From positions 84,785-148,784 of the forward strand of contig NZ_BONE01000010.1 in the NCBI RefSeq assembly GCF_016862555.1: a stretch of 64,000 nt of DNA. The letters are read 5' to 3'. The number at the start of each line of letters is the position of its first letter. Position 1 is the first letter of the stretch. This document shows positions 1-9,580 of the stretch, piece after piece. Origin of the DNA: Asanoa siamensis (lineage in GTDB: Bacteria; Actinomycetota; Actinomycetes; Mycobacteriales; Micromonosporaceae). Under the pieces are notes generated by a model. The model saw only the letters and a list, made by a program, of their open reading frames with translations. It had not been told where the DNA came from and searched no databases. The translations under genes and the position numbers were made by a program.

Positions 1-161
1 CGACGCTGAGCAGCAGCGACGTGGTCCGCCACCGTTTGGTCGGCGAGATCGTCGACGCCTACGGTAAGTGGGACGCCGAGCGCGAGGCTCTGCAGGCGCA
101 GGGGGTGCACGCGGTCCCCGGCCGGGGCGCGGCCGCGCAACGCACCAGCCGGCGCCGATAG
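1..161 (+). CDS. phoH: PhoH family protein, C-terminal end (partial)
   Basis: Only the last 53 codons are present, read from base 3 to the TAG at 159-161. The tail reads [20 protein letters not shown], followed by a basic end. PhoH proteins are cytoplasmic P-loop ATPases linked to phosphate starvation and RNA metabolism, and in actinobacteria phoH sits directly before ybeY. The ATPase core lies outside the window, so identification rests on the VRHRLVGxIVDAY tail and on position 19 bp upstream of ybeY. The pair is probably co-transcribed. Confidence 0.8.
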   Translation, partial: TLSSSDVVRHRLVGEIVDAYGKWDAEREALQAQGVHAVPGRGAAAQRTSRRR

Positions 162-180
162 CTTTTCCCCGAAAGAGGCA

Positions 181-651
181 GTGTTGTCCATCGAGATCGC
201 CAACGAGTCCGGCGTCGCCGTCGACACCGACGAGGTGCTCGCCGTCGCCCGTCACGCCCTGGACGAGATGGGTGTCAACCCGCTCGCCGAGCTGTCGGTG
301 CTGCTCGTCGACGTCGACTACATGACCGAGCTCAACCACCGGTGGATGGGCGGCGACGGCCCCACCGACGTGCTCGCCTTCCCCATGGACGAGGGCAGCG
401 TCGACCACGGCCCGGGTGAGATCACCGGCACCGAGCCGGCCCTGCTCGGCGACATCGTGCTGTGCCCGGAGGTGGCCGCCAAACAGGCGGTGACCGCCGG
501 CCACACGGCCGCCGACGAGCTGCACCTGCTCACCGTGCACGGGGTCCTCCACCTGCTCGGCTACGACCACGCCGAGCCCGACGAGGAACGCGAGATGTTC
601 GAGCTGCAGTCGCGGCTCCTGACCGGCTGGCGGGCGGCGCGGGCGCGGTGA
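181..651 (+). CDS. ybeY: Endoribonuclease YbeY (rRNA maturation factor)
   Basis: A 156-residue protein of normal YbeY length. It carries the zinc-binding signature [11 protein letters not shown] near residues 120-130, which supplies the three His ligands, and the conserved TDVLAFPMD segment near residue 61. YbeY is a single-strand endoribonuclease involved in 16S rRNA 3'-end maturation and ribosome quality control. The start is GTG at 181, preceded by a GAAAGAGG ribosome-binding site. It is followed by a 4-bp overlap with the CBS-domain gene, indicating translational coupling in a phoH-ybeY-CorC-cdd-era operon. Confidence 0.96.
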   Translation: MLSIEIANESGVAVDTDEVLAVARHALDEMGVNPLAELSVLLVDVDYMTELNHRWMGGDGPTDVLAFPMDEGSVDHGPGEITGTEPALLGDIVLCPEVAAKQAVTAGHTAADELHLLTVHGVLHLLGYDHAEPDEEREMFELQSRLLTGWRAARAR

Positions 652-1994
652 TCCACTTAGCCGCCGACGCCGCCGCGATCTCGCCGGGCCTGCCCGACAT
701 CCAGCTCCTGCTGATCGCGGCGGGCCTCGTCGTCCTCGGCGGGTTCTTCGCGATGACCGACGCCGCGCTCGGCGCCGTCTCCCCGGCCCGGGCCGGCGAG
801 CTGGCCCGCGAGGGCGTCCGGGGCGCGCGCACGCTGCAGATCGTGGCGTCCGACGCCGTCCGGCACATCAACCTGCTGCTGCTCCTGCGGCTGATCTGCG
901 AGCTGACCGCGACCACGCTGGTCGCCCTGGTCGCGGTCGACACGTGGAGCATCGGCTGGTCGGCGGCGCTGGTCACCGCCGGCGCGATGACGATCGTCAG
1001 CTTCGTCGTGGTCGGCGTGGCGCCCCGGACGATAGGCCGGCAGAACGCGTACGCCGTGGGCCGCGCCACCGCGCCCCTGGTGCGCTGGCTGGGCCGGGCG
1101 CTCAACCCGCTGGCCTCGCTGCTGATCCTGATCGGCAACGCGGTCACCCCCGGGCGCGGCTTCCGCGAGGGCCCGTTCGCCACCCAGGTGGAGCTGCGCG
1201 AGCTGGTCGACCTGGCCGAGCAGCGCGGCGTCGTGGAGAGCGGCGAGCGCCAGATGATCCACTCGGTGTTCGAGCTCGGTGACACGATCGCCCGCGAGGT
1301 GATGGTGCCGCGCACCGACATGGTCTGGATAGAGGGCGACAAGAACCTCCGCCAGGCGCTGGCGCTGTTCCTGCGCTCCGGCTTCTCGCGCATCCCGGTG
1401 ATCGGCGAGAACGTCGACGACGTGCTCGGCATCCTCTATCTCAAGGACGTGATCCGGCGCGGCCAGGACGACGAGGCGGGGCTCCCGGTCGCCGACGTCA
1501 TGCGCTCCGCCACGTTCGTGCCCGAGTCCAAGCCGGTCGACGACCTGCTCTCCGAGATGCAGGCCGCGCGTACGCACCTCGTGGTCGTGGTCGACGAGTA
1601 CGGCGGCACCGCCGGCCTGGTCACCATCGAGGACATCCTCGAGGAGATCGTGGGTGAGATCACCGACGAGTACGACGTCGAGCGCCCGCCGATCGAGCAC
1701 CTCGACGACGGCTCCGTGCGGGTCGCCGCGCGGGTGCCGGTCGAGGACCTGAGCGAGCTGTTCGACGTCGACCTGCCCACCGACGAGGTGGAGACGGTCG
1801 GCGGCCTGCTGGCCCAGGCGCTGGGCCGGGTGCCGATCCCCGGCGCCGAGGCGACCGTCGACGGGTTGCACATGGTGGCCGAGGGGGTCGTCGGCCGGCG
1901 CAACCGGATCGATACAGTGCTGGTCCGCCGGGCCGACCACGGTCCCGACAGCGACAACGAAGACAGTGACGAGAGGCAACACGCGGATGTTTGA
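648..1994 (+). CDS. Hemolysin/CorC family membrane protein with CNNM and CBS domains
   Basis: 448 residues from the GTG at 648, which overlaps the ybeY stop; a longer in-frame reading from 462 would only run back through ybeY. The N-terminal half has hydrophobic segments near residues 15-35, 60-85 and 95-120 (CNNM/DUF21 domain). Two CBS motifs follow ([15 protein letters not shown] near 215, then [25 protein letters not shown] near 320) and a C-terminal CorC_HlyC transporter-associated domain. Members are linked to magnesium or cobalt homeostasis at the membrane. Substrate is not evident. The same gene lies between ybeY and the cdd-like gene in mycobacteria. Confidence 0.92.
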   Translation: MIHLAADAAAISPGLPDIQLLLIAAGLVVLGGFFAMTDAALGAVSPARAGELAREGVRGARTLQIVASDAVRHINLLLLLRLICELTATTLVALVAVDTWSIGWSAALVTAGAMTIVSFVVVGVAPRTIGRQNAYAVGRATAPLVRWLGRALNPLASLLILIGNAVTPGRGFREGPFATQVELRELVDLAEQRGVVESGERQMIHSVFELGDTIAREVMVPRTDMVWIEGDKNLRQALALFLRSGFSRIPVIGENVDDVLGILYLKDVIRRGQDDEAGLPVADVMRSATFVPESKPVDDLLSEMQAARTHLVVVVDEYGGTAGLVTIEDILEEIVGEITDEYDVERPPIEHLDDGSVRVAARVPVEDLSELFDVDLPTDEVETVGGLLAQALGRVPIPGAEATVDGLHMVAEGVVGRRNRIDTVLVRRADHGPDSDNEDSDERQHADV

Positions 1995-2352
1995 GTCGCC
2001 CGAGATCGGGCCACCCGCTGCGCTCGACGCCGAGGACACCAAGCTGGTCACCCTCGCGCGCGGTGCCCGGGGCCGGGTGGGTGCCCTGGAGGGCGCCGCA
2101 GTGCGCGACCAGGACGGCCGCACCTACGCCGCGGCGACCGTGGCCCTGCCGTCGCTGACGATGTCCGCGCTGCAACTCGCCGTCGCCTCCGCGGCGGCGG
2201 CCGGGGCCACCAAGATCGAGGCGGCCGCGGTGGTCACCGAGGCGAGCACCCTGGACGGCGCCGGCCACGCGGTGGTCCGCGACCTGTCCGCCGACGCCCC
2301 GGTCCACGTCGCGGCCCCCGACGGCACGGTCCTGGGCACGGTCGTCGCATGA
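1987..2352 (+). CDS. Cytidine deaminase-like protein
   Basis: 121 residues from the ATG at 1987, overlapping the end of the upstream gene by 8 bp; an in-frame ATG at 1966 is possible but lies deeper in that gene. The product resembles the short cytidine-deaminase-like protein found between the CBS protein and era in many actinobacteria (Rv2365c-like position). I do not see the canonical HAE and PCxxC zinc motifs, so deaminase activity is doubtful and the name reflects family resemblance only. The operon context is the main support. Confidence 0.75.
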   Translation: MFESPEIGPPAALDAEDTKLVTLARGARGRVGALEGAAVRDQDGRTYAAATVALPSLTMSALQLAVASAAAAGATKIEAAAVVTEASTLDGAGHAVVRDLSADAPVHVAAPDGTVLGTVVA

Positions 2353-2434
2353 CCGCGTCGATGCGCCCGGACCACCCGGCGTCCGTCCGCGGCCCGCGCG
2401 GCTCGTACCGCGGCTCGCGAACTGAGGCGGCGGC

Positions 2435-3319
2435 ATGAGCGCCGATTTCAAGGCCGGCTTCGCCTGCTTCGTCGGGCGCCCCAACGCCGGCAAGTCCACG
2501 CTGACCAACGCGATCGTCGGCCAGAAGATCGCGATCACTTCCAGCAAGCCGCAGACCACCCGGCACGTGATCCGGGCCGTGCTGCACCAGCCCGACGCCC
2601 AGCTCGTCCTGGTCGACACGCCGGGCCTGCACCGCCCGCGCACGCTGCTCGGCGAGCGGCTCAACGACCTGGTCCGGACGACCTGGAGCGAGGTCGACGT
2701 GATCGGCCTGTGCATCCCGGCCAACGAACCGGTCGGCAAGGGCGACCGGTTCATCACCGGCGAGCTGGCCGAGCTGAAGGCGACCGTGCTGGCCGTCGTG
2801 ACCAAGACCGACCTGGTCGACAAGGCCACCCTGGCGAAGCAGCTCGTCGCGGTCGGCGAGCTGGCCGACTTCGCCGCGGTCGTGCCGGTCAGCGCGCAGA
2901 CGGGCGAGCAGGTCGACACGTTGGTCGACGTGATGACCGGCTTCCTGCCGGACTCGCCGCGGCTCTACCCCGACGACATGATCACCGACGAGCCCGAGCA
3001 GGTGCTGATCGCGGAGCTGGTCCGTGAGGCGGCCCTGGAGGGCGTCCGCGACGAGCTGCCGCACTCGATCGCGGTGGTCGTCGAGGAGATGTTCGACGAG
3101 GGTGACCTGACCAAGATCTACGCGGACGTCTACGTCGAGCGCCAGAGCCAGAAAGCTATCGTGATCGGGGCACGGGCGAGCCGGCTCAAGGAGATCGGCA
3201 CCCGCTCGCGCCAGGAGATCGAGGCACTCCTGGGCCGCCGGGTCTACCTCGACCTGCACGTCCGCGTCGCCAAGGAATGGCAGCGCGATCCGCGACAGCT
3301 GCGCAAGCTGGGGTTCTGA
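2435..3319 (+). CDS. era: GTPase Era (ribosome biogenesis)
   Basis: 294 residues, standard Era length. GTPase motifs are clear: G1 GRPNAGKST at residues 15-23, G3 DTPG near 63, G4 TKTD near 125 and G5 VSAQTG near 153. A C-terminal KH RNA-binding domain ends near VAKEWQRDPRQLRKLGF, a typical Era terminus. Era binds the 3' end of 16S rRNA and helps 30S assembly, acting in the same pathway as YbeY encoded upstream. It follows the cdd-like gene after an 82-bp gap. Confidence 0.97.
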   Translation: MSADFKAGFACFVGRPNAGKSTLTNAIVGQKIAITSSKPQTTRHVIRAVLHQPDAQLVLVDTPGLHRPRTLLGERLNDLVRTTWSEVDVIGLCIPANEPVGKGDRFITGELAELKATVLAVVTKTDLVDKATLAKQLVAVGELADFAAVVPVSAQTGEQVDTLVDVMTGFLPDSPRLYPDDMITDEPEQVLIAELVREAALEGVRDELPHSIAVVVEEMFDEGDLTKIYADVYVERQSQKAIVIGARASRLKEIGTRSRQEIEALLGRRVYLDLHVRVAKEWQRDPRQLRKLGF

Positions 3320-3336
3320 GCGGGGAGGTACGGCCG

Positions 3337-4110
3337 ATGCGGCGGGTGCTGATCACCGGCGGCGCTGGTCGGATCGGGAGCTTCCTCACGGAGCGTCTCG
3401 CCGGTGACTACGAGCTGCGGTCCTTCGACGTCGTCGCGCAGGAGGACGCCGACGGGGTCGAGACCGTCCGCGGGGTGGTCGGTGACCTCGACGCGCTGGT
3501 CGCGGCGTGCGCCGGCGTCGACGCCGTCGTGCACCTCGCCGGCATTCCCGTCGAGGCCCTCTGGGAGGACCTGATCCGGGTCAACCTCGACGGCACCCGC
3601 ACCGTGCTGGAGGCGGCGCGGATCGCCGGTGTGCCCAAGGTGATCCTGGCCTCGTCCATCCACGCCGCCGGGTTCCGGGAGCCGACCGCGAGCCCGCTGC
3701 CGGCCTCGTCCGCGCCGCGGCCGGACACGTTCTACGGCTGGACCAAGGGCGCCATGGAGTCGCTCGGCAGCCTCTACAGCGACCGGTACGGGCTGACGGT
3801 CTTCGCGGTGCGGATCGGGGCGTTCCAGCCCACGCCGTGGTCGGGGGCGGACGTGCCGATCTGGCTGTCGCCCGACGACTGCGTACGGCTGTTCCGCGCC
3901 CTGCTCGACACGCCCGTCACCGGCTTCCGGGTGGTGTGGGGAGTCAGCGCCAACGCCACCGGCTGGCTGGAGCACGACGCCGACATCGGTTACGTCCCGG
4001 CCGACGACTCCGCGACCGTCGCCCACCTCGCCGCGCCCAGCGACGCGGCCGCGCTCGCGCACCTCGGAGGGGTGTTCTGCGCGGTCCCGCTCGGCAAGCC
4101 GTTCTGGTGA
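3337..4110 (+). CDS. NAD(P)-dependent epimerase/dehydratase, uronate dehydrogenase-like
   Basis: 257 residues from the ATG at 3337, which has GGGGAGG upstream; earlier in-frame codons fall inside era. This is an extended short-chain dehydrogenase: nucleotide motif TGGAGRIGSFL at residues 7-17, catalytic YGWTK near residue 137, and a central AGIPVEALWEDLIRVNLDGT segment. The overall layout and the C-terminal GYVPADD stretch resemble bacterial uronate dehydrogenases, which oxidise aldohexuronic acids. That substrate is an inference; other sugar epimerases fit the fold. Confidence 0.8.
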   Translation: MRRVLITGGAGRIGSFLTERLAGDYELRSFDVVAQEDADGVETVRGVVGDLDALVAACAGVDAVVHLAGIPVEALWEDLIRVNLDGTRTVLEAARIAGVPKVILASSIHAAGFREPTASPLPASSAPRPDTFYGWTKGAMESLGSLYSDRYGLTVFAVRIGAFQPTPWSGADVPIWLSPDDCVRLFRALLDTPVTGFRVVWGVSANATGWLEHDADIGYVPADDSATVAHLAAPSDAAALAHLGGVFCAVPLGKPFW

Positions 4111-4174
4111 TGTGGGACAGCTCACGGGGCACTGAGGTTTGATCTTGAAAGACCCCGGGGTACGGCTTGGCGCG

Positions 4175-5359
4175 ATGCGGAACCGTTACATCGACCTGCT
4201 GCGCGCGGTGGCCATCGCGCGGGTCGTCGTCTACCACACGTCAGGGTGGACGCTGCTCTCGTTCGTCCCCGCGATGTCGGTGATGTTCGCGCTCGGCGGC
4301 TCGCTGATGGCGTCCTCACTGGACCGTTCGGGCGTGCGCGCCGTCGGCCGCCGGCTGCGCCGGCTGCTGCCCTCGCTGTGGTTGCTGGCCGCGTTCTTCG
4401 TACCCGCGATGTGGTTGACCGGGCTCGACGCGCACTGGAAGTTCCTGCTCTGGGCGGTGCCCCTGGCCGACCCGCCGGCCAACCACTGGGGCGCGCTCGC
4501 GCTCAGCACGATCTGGTACCTGCGCGACTACCTCTGGTTCGTGCTCGCCTCGCCGCTCGCGCTCTGGCTGTTCCGCCGCTTCCCGGTGCCGATGCTGGTC
4601 GCGCCGTACCTGCTGCTGGTCGTCTTCGAGCTCGGCCTGCTCTCCGGCCCGCCGGTGCTGCGCGACTTCGGCCTCTACTTCGGCGCCTGGATGCTCGGCT
4701 TCGCCCACCACGACGGCCTGCTGCGCCGCTGGTCGCGGCAGGTGCTGACCGCCGCCGCGGCGGTGTTCTGCGGCACCGGCCTGGCCTGGATCCTGACCCA
4801 TCCCGGGTTCCGCGGGTACGACCTCAACGACATCCCCCTCGGCAACGCCCTGTGGTCGGCGGGCGTGATCCTGGTGGCGCTCGGCTTCCTGCCCGCGCGG
4901 GCCGAGTGGATCAGCCGTTGGCGGCCGTTCGACCGGTTCGTCACGGTGCTCAACTCGCGCGCGCTGACGATCTACCTGTGGCACATGCCGGTCGTCATCC
5001 TGGTCGCCTGGGCGACGAAGCCGTTCGGCTACGAGGGTCTGCAGGTCGACCGGGTCGCCGTCCGGCTGGTGTTCGTCGCGCTGCTGGTGACGGCGGCCGT
5101 GGCGGCGTTCGGCTGGGTCGAGGACCTGGCCGCCCGGCGCCGCCCGACGCTGCTGCCCGGTGCCCGCCGCCGGCCGCCGCTGCCGATCCCGGTCTCCCCG
5201 GCGCCGGCGCCCTCACGCGAACCCGTGCCGGTCGGCGCGGACCGGCCCCACCTGGTCTGGCGCTGGGACGCGCCCGGTGCGGCCGGACACCTGGAGGAGG
5301 GCCGGCACGTCGCGGTCGTCTCCCGCTGGACGGCCGGCGCACCGGCGCCGCGGATCTGA
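4175..5359 (+). CDS. Acyltransferase 3 family membrane protein
   Basis: 394 residues from the ATG at 4175 (MRNRYIDLLRAVAIARVVVYHTSGW); a TTG at 4139 would add 12 residues without a better leader. The N-terminal RYIDLLRAVAIARVVVYH is the family's diagnostic segment, with the invariant His probably in VVVYHTSGW. About ten hydrophobic helices follow, including the LTIYLWHMPVVILVAWA segment near 280. Family members transfer acyl groups to envelope glycans or secondary metabolites from the inner side of the membrane. The proline- and arginine-rich C-terminal tail of about 70 residues is likely disordered. Substrate is unknown. Confidence 0.88.
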   Translation: MRNRYIDLLRAVAIARVVVYHTSGWTLLSFVPAMSVMFALGGSLMASSLDRSGVRAVGRRLRRLLPSLWLLAAFFVPAMWLTGLDAHWKFLLWAVPLADPPANHWGALALSTIWYLRDYLWFVLASPLALWLFRRFPVPMLVAPYLLLVVFELGLLSGPPVLRDFGLYFGAWMLGFAHHDGLLRRWSRQVLTAAAAVFCGTGLAWILTHPGFRGYDLNDIPLGNALWSAGVILVALGFLPARAEWISRWRPFDRFVTVLNSRALTIYLWHMPVVILVAWATKPFGYEGLQVDRVAVRLVFVALLVTAAVAAFGWVEDLAARRRPTLLPGARRRPPLPIPVSPAPAPSREPVPVGADRPHLVWRWDAPGAAGHLEEGRHVAVVSRWTAGAPAPRI

Positions 5360-5414
5360 GAAATGCCGGCTAGCCGGGATGCCGGCGGCCCACGACCCGG
5401 GTCATCGTGGTCGG

Positions 5415-5762
5415 GTGAGGTGTCTCATCGTCGACGACAGCGAGCGGTTCGTCCGGTCGGCCCGGCGACTGCTGGAGCGTGAGGGCGCGACCGTGGTCGC
5501 GACCGCGGCCACGGGGGCCGAGGCGCTGGCCGCGGCCGCCGCGACACCGGTCGACGTCTCGCTGGTCGACGTGCAACTCGGCGGCGAGAGTGGTGTGGAC
5601 GTGGCTGACGAGCTGGCCCGACGGGGGATCGGCGGGACGATCCTGCTCATCTCGACGCTGGCAGCGGAGGACGTCGCGGAGCTGGTGGCCGGCTCCGCCG
5701 CGGTCGGTTTCGTGGGCAAGTCCGACTTGTCGGTCGAAGCTCTTCAGCGCGCCTCGAGGTAG
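5415..5762 (+). CDS. Single-domain response regulator (CheY-like receiver)
   Basis: 115 residues from the GTG at 5415. This is a receiver domain only: acidic pair near residues 7-8 (LIVDD), phosphoacceptor Asp52 in SLVDVQL, and the conserved Lys102 in VGKSD. There is no output domain, so it must act by protein-protein contact or as a phosphate sink. Its 3' end overlaps by 19 bp the 3' end of the convergent LuxR-type regulator (5744-6391). No kinase is adjacent on its own strand; the nearby NarL/NarX-type pair is a possible partner (inference). Confidence 0.82.
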   Translation: MRCLIVDDSERFVRSARRLLEREGATVVATAATGAEALAAAAATPVDVSLVDVQLGGESGVDVADELARRGIGGTILLISTLAAEDVAELVAGSAAVGFVGKSDLSVEALQRASR

Positions 5763-6391
5763 CGGACCACCGCCAGGACCCGCCGGTGGTCGGCCTCCGT
5801 CTCCGGCAGGTCGAGCTTGTTCAGGATGCTGCGCACGTGCTTCTCGACCGTGCCCTCCGCCAGCCAGAGCGCCTGCGCGATGCCCGCGTTGGACCGGCCC
5901 TCCGCCATCAGCGCCAGCACCTCCCGCTCGCGCTTGCTCAGCGGCGCCAGCGGGTCGACCCGGCGGCGGGCGTTGACCAGCTCGCGGACCAGGTCGGGGT
6001 CGACGACCGAGCCGCCGGCGGCCACTCGCCGCACGGCCTCGACGAAGCTCTCGACGTCGGTGACTCGGTTCTTGAGCAGGTAGCCGACGCCGCCCTCGGC
6101 GCTGAGGAGTTGCAGCGCGTGCTCGACGGCCACGTGCGCCGAGAGCACCAGCACGCCGGTGCCGGGGTGCCGGGTGCGGATCGTCTCGGCCGCGGTGAGC
6201 CCGGCGGTGGGGTCGGGCGGCATCCGCACGTCCAGGATCGCGATGTCGGGGCTGGTCTCCGCGACCAGCGTGACCGCGGTCCCGGCGTCGCCGGCCCGGC
6301 CCACGACCTCGAACCCGGACTGCGCGAGCAGCCCGGCGAGCCCCTCGCGGAGCAGCACGTCGTCATCGGCGAGTAGGACGCGGATCGCCAT
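5744..6391 (-). CDS. LuxR/NarL family response regulator
   Basis: 215 residues from the ATG at 6391, with AGGGGCG upstream on the minus strand; the longer reading to 6586 runs into the divergent kinase gene. The receiver domain has Asp9-Asp11, phosphoacceptor Asp54 (ILDVRMPPD) and Lys near 108 (LLKNRV). The C-terminal HTH (LSKREREVLALMAEGRSNAGIAQ) is the LuxR signature. It is divergent from the histidine kinase at 6459 with 67 bp between them, so the two are a likely cognate pair sharing a control region. Confidence 0.94.
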   Translation of the reverse strand: MAIRVLLADDDVLLREGLAGLLAQSGFEVVGRAGDAGTAVTLVAETSPDIAILDVRMPPDPTAGLTAAETIRTRHPGTGVLVLSAHVAVEHALQLLSAEGGVGYLLKNRVTDVESFVEAVRRVAAGGSVVDPDLVRELVNARRRVDPLAPLSKREREVLALMAEGRSNAGIAQALWLAEGTVEKHVRSILNKLDLPETEADHRRVLAVVRYLEAR

Positions 6392-6458
6392 CGTCGCCCC
6401 TGTCGTCGGCCTGCCTGGAGCGGCACCATGGTAGCGCCGCGGATGGAGGGAGCACGTC

Positions 6459-7796
6459 GTGCGGATCGGTCTGCTCGGGCGCGTGCTCGTCGGGGCCGGC
6501 GTGCCCACGCTGGTCGCCGTCGCGGCGTTCGGCATCATGCTGGGCTCGATCGACGCGGTACGCGACGCGCAGGGCCGGGTCGCCACCTCCCAGGAGGCGG
6601 TGATCGCGGCCGAGGGCCTGTCCCGCGCGGTCGGCGACGTCGCGCTGGCCCAGCGCGGCCGGCTGCTCGGGGTCGCCGACAGCGCCGGCGCCGAACTGGC
6701 CGCCGCCGACCGGGTCCGGGCGCAGGCCGCCGCCCTGGCCGACCTCGACCTGGCCGGGGCGGGGGAGCAGAGCCGGGTGGCGGACCTGACCGCCGCGTCC
6801 GACGCCTACCTGCGGCGCTCGCAGCGCGGTGCCGACCCGGCCGAGGTGCTGCTCGCCGCCGTCGACCACCGGCTCGACGCGTTCCTGGCGCAGGAGCGGG
6901 CGGTCGCGGCCGAACAGGAGCGGGCGGCGTCGGCCGCGACCACCCGCGCGGTCACCGCCGCCGGCATCGGGCTCGCCGCGTCGCTGGTCGCGGTCGTGCT
7001 GGTCGGCATCTACCTCACCCGGACCGTCTCGCTGCCGATCCGCCGGGCTGGCGCGGTCGCGGGCCGGTTCGCGGCCGGCGACCTCGACGCCCGCCTCGTC
7101 ACCTCCGGCGTCGGCGAGGTCGGGGATCTCGAGCGCGGGCTCAACGCGATGGCCGCCGCGCTCGCGGACGCCCGCGCCGAGCTGACCGCGTCCCGCGCCC
7201 GGATCGTCGCCGCCGACTTCCGGGTGCGCCGGTCGATCGAGCGCGACCTGCACGACGGGCTGCAGCAACGGCTCGTCGCACTGGCGCTGGACCTGCGGGC
7301 GCTGCGGGCCGACGCGCCGGAGTCGCTGCGGGAGCAGGTCGACGAGGTCGCGACCGGCATCGTCGAGGCGACCGAGGAGCTGCGGGACTTCGTGCACGGC
7401 ATCCAGCCGGCCGCGCTCACCGAGAGCGGGCTGCGGGCGGCGCTACGCACCCTGGCCCGCCGCGCGGCGCTGCCGGTGGAGGTGCGGGCCGATCTCGCCG
7501 GCCGGCTGCCCGCCGACGTCGAGTCGGCGGCCTACTACTTCGTGTCCGAGGCCCTGACCAACGCCACCAAGCACGCTCGGGCGTCCTATGTGGAGGTGGT
7601 CGCGGACGTCGCGGGAGGGCTGCTGACCGTGGTGGTCCGGGACGACGGCGTGGGTGGCGCCGACCGGTCCGCCGGCACGGGGCTGCTCGGGCTCGCGGAC
7701 CGCATCGAGGCCCTGGGCGGCCGGCTGACCGTGGTCAGCCCGCCCGGCGCCGGCACGACGCTGACCGCGACGATCCCCGCCGCCCTTACCGGCTAG
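6459..7796 (+). CDS. Sensor histidine kinase, HisKA_3 (NarX/DesK-like) type with HAMP
   Basis: 445 residues, GTG start at 6459 with GGAGGG at 6445-6450. Transmembrane helices lie near residues 7-28 and 167-187 around an extracytoplasmic all-helical sensor of about 135 residues. A HAMP-like segment follows (SLPIRRAGAVAGRFAAGDLD, 191-210). The dimerisation/phosphoacceptor motif RSIERDLHDGLQQR places the phosphorylated His at 265, and an HATPase_c domain follows (SEALTNATKHA near 350; DDGVGG near 390). It probably phosphorylates the divergently encoded LuxR regulator at 5744-6391. The stimulus is unknown. Confidence 0.93.
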   Translation: MRIGLLGRVLVGAGVPTLVAVAAFGIMLGSIDAVRDAQGRVATSQEAVIAAEGLSRAVGDVALAQRGRLLGVADSAGAELAAADRVRAQAAALADLDLAGAGEQSRVADLTAASDAYLRRSQRGADPAEVLLAAVDHRLDAFLAQERAVAAEQERAASAATTRAVTAAGIGLAASLVAVVLVGIYLTRTVSLPIRRAGAVAGRFAAGDLDARLVTSGVGEVGDLERGLNAMAAALADARAELTASRARIVAADFRVRRSIERDLHDGLQQRLVALALDLRALRADAPESLREQVDEVATGIVEATEELRDFVHGIQPAALTESGLRAALRTLARRAALPVEVRADLAGRLPADVESAAYYFVSEALTNATKHARASYVEVVADVAGGLLTVVVRDDGVGGADRSAGTGLLGLADRIEALGGRLTVVSPPGAGTTLTATIPAALTG

Positions 7797-7860
7797 CCGG
7801 TAACGGGGTTGGCGGCTGGCCGCGAAGCGCCCGGGGCCCCCGCGGCGGGAGGCTCTTCCC

Positions 7861-8826
7861 ATGACGGTCCACACGCGACTCATGGAGGAGCCCACGATGG
7901 CTACCCAGACGTTCCCGTACCCCCTGACGCGGCGGGCGACCGTCGTCCACCGCCGGCACCTGGCCCCGTGGGCCCGGATCGTGCTCGGTGGCGGCGCGCT
8001 CTGGCTCGCCACCGTGGTGATCACGTTCGTCACCGGCAACGTCAACCTCGTGCCCACGATCATCCTGGTCGGCGCGTTCCTGGTGCCGGTCGCGTTCGTC
8101 GCCTGGGCCTTCGACCACGCCGACGCGATCCTCACGCCGTCGAAGATCTTCACGGCCTTCCTGTACGGCGGCGTCCTGGGCGTCCTCGGCGCCTCGGTGC
8201 TGGAGGCGGCGTTCGTGCACAACACGTCGATGACCGGCTTCGTCGGCGTCGGGTTGATCGAGGAGGGCGTCAAGCTGCTGGTGCTCTGGCTGATGGCCCG
8301 GCAGCTGGGCCGCTGGACGATGCGCGACGGGCTGGTGCTCGGCGCGACGGTCGGGTTCGGCTTCGCCGCCTTCGAGAGCGCCGGGTACGCGTTCCAGGCG
8401 CTGTTCGACGGCCAGAACGGGCTCTCGCTGCTGGGCGTGGTCGAGACGGAGTTGCTGCGCGGCATCCTGACCCCGTTCGGGCACGGCCTGTGGACCGCGA
8501 TCGCGGGTGCGGCGCTGTTCGCGGTGGCCGCCCGGCGCGGTCGCGTGACGGTCTGGGCCCGGCCGGTCCTGGTCGCGTACGCGGTGGTCGCGGCCCTGCA
8601 CGCCCTCTGGGACGCGAGCGGGCTGGCCGCCGCCTGGCTGACCCTGCACCTGACAGGGACGCCGCAGCAGTGGGCGCAGGCGCGCCAGGGGCTCGCGGTC
8701 GCGGCCACGCCGGCCCAACTGCACCTGGACGCCGTGCTGAGCTTCGCGCTCCCCGCCCTCGACGCCCTGGTCGGGCTCGTGCTGGTGATCGCGATCGCGC
8801 TGCGGGTCCGGGCCCGGGAGCGTTGA
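7861..8826 (+). CDS. PrsW family intramembrane metalloprotease
   Basis: 321 residues from ATG 7861; an internal ATG at 7897 has an equally good GGAGG leader and would give 309 residues. It is a multi-pass membrane protein with PrsW hallmarks: GLIEEGVKLL (paired Glu), FAAFESAGYAFQALF, and later His residues in PFGHGLWTA and HALWDASG, which together form the presumed metal site. PrsW-type proteases cleave membrane substrates such as anti-sigma factors. The real substrate is unknown and no anti-sigma gene is adjacent. Confidence 0.85.
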   Translation: MTVHTRLMEEPTMATQTFPYPLTRRATVVHRRHLAPWARIVLGGGALWLATVVITFVTGNVNLVPTIILVGAFLVPVAFVAWAFDHADAILTPSKIFTAFLYGGVLGVLGASVLEAAFVHNTSMTGFVGVGLIEEGVKLLVLWLMARQLGRWTMRDGLVLGATVGFGFAAFESAGYAFQALFDGQNGLSLLGVVETELLRGILTPFGHGLWTAIAGAALFAVAARRGRVTVWARPVLVAYAVVAALHALWDASGLAAAWLTLHLTGTPQQWAQARQGLAVAATPAQLHLDAVLSFALPALDALVGLVLVIAIALRVRARER

Positions 8827-8915
8827 TCCCGCGGTCGACGCGCACCGTTGCCGGGGGCAGCGGTGCGCGTCGCCGTATTGTCGAGGCAGCCGTCAATTTC
8901 CGAGGAGTGCCCGTC

Positions 8916-9539
8916 ATGGCGTCGCCGGTCGTCCAATCGCTGCCTCGCCAGATCCGCGAGTACATCGTCGAGGGGATCGTCAACGGCCGCTGGAAGCCCG
9001 GCGAGCGGATCGTGGAGCGGCGGATCGCGGCGGAGCTCAACGTCAGCCAGACGCCGATCCGGGAGGCGCTGCGCGAGCTCGAGGTGCTGCGGCTGATCGA
9101 GTCGGCACCCAACAAGGGCGTCCGCGTACGCGACCTGACCGCGGCCGACCTCGAGGAGATCTATCCGGTCCGGGCCGCCCTGGAACAGCTCGCCGCCTCG
9201 CTCGCCGCACCCCGGCTGGGTGCCGACGTCTCGGTGCTGGAGCCCGAGGTGGCGGCCCTCTACGCGGCCGACCGCGGCGGCGACGGCGAGGCCCAGGTGC
9301 GGCACACGGTGGCGTTCCACCGGCTGCTCGTGCGGGCGTCCGGCAACGAGGTGCTGCTGCACGCCTGGGAGTCGCTCGGCATCGAGGTGTGGACGACGCT
9401 GTCGATCCGGTGGTTGGGGACCCGGCAGCAGTCGTACGCGGAGGAGCACGAGGCCATCGTCGAGGCGTTCCGGCGGCGGGATCCGGGGATCGCCGAGCTG
9501 GTCAAGGAGCACGTGCTCGGCTGCGCGCCGCAGCTCTGA
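8916..9539 (+). CDS. GntR family regulator with FCD effector domain
   Basis: 207 residues from the ATG at 8916, preceded by CGAGGAG. The N-terminal winged helix (IREYIVEGIVNGRWKPGERIVERRIAAELNVSQTPIREAL is the region, residues about 10-50) is typical of FadR-type GntR proteins. A C-terminal FCD domain follows with metal-ligand-like HRLLVRASGN and ending EEHEAIVEAFRRRD. It lies 106 bp upstream of aceE on the same strand. FCD regulators such as PdhR and FadR respond to carboxylates, so a PdhR-like role on aceE is a reasonable inference. Confidence 0.92.
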   Translation: MASPVVQSLPRQIREYIVEGIVNGRWKPGERIVERRIAAELNVSQTPIREALRELEVLRLIESAPNKGVRVRDLTAADLEEIYPVRAALEQLAASLAAPRLGADVSVLEPEVAALYAADRGGDGEAQVRHTVAFHRLLVRASGNEVLLHAWESLGIEVWTTLSIRWLGTRQQSYAEEHEAIVEAFRRRDPGIAELVKEHVLGCAPQL

Positions 9540-9580
9540 ACCCCGTACCCGTGACGTCTCGTGGATCTTGATTTTGGCCT

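Noticed and set aside
462..647. Upstream extension of the CorC-like frame
   Set aside because: Lies wholly within ybeY in another frame; GTG 648 gives the normal overlap and N-terminus.
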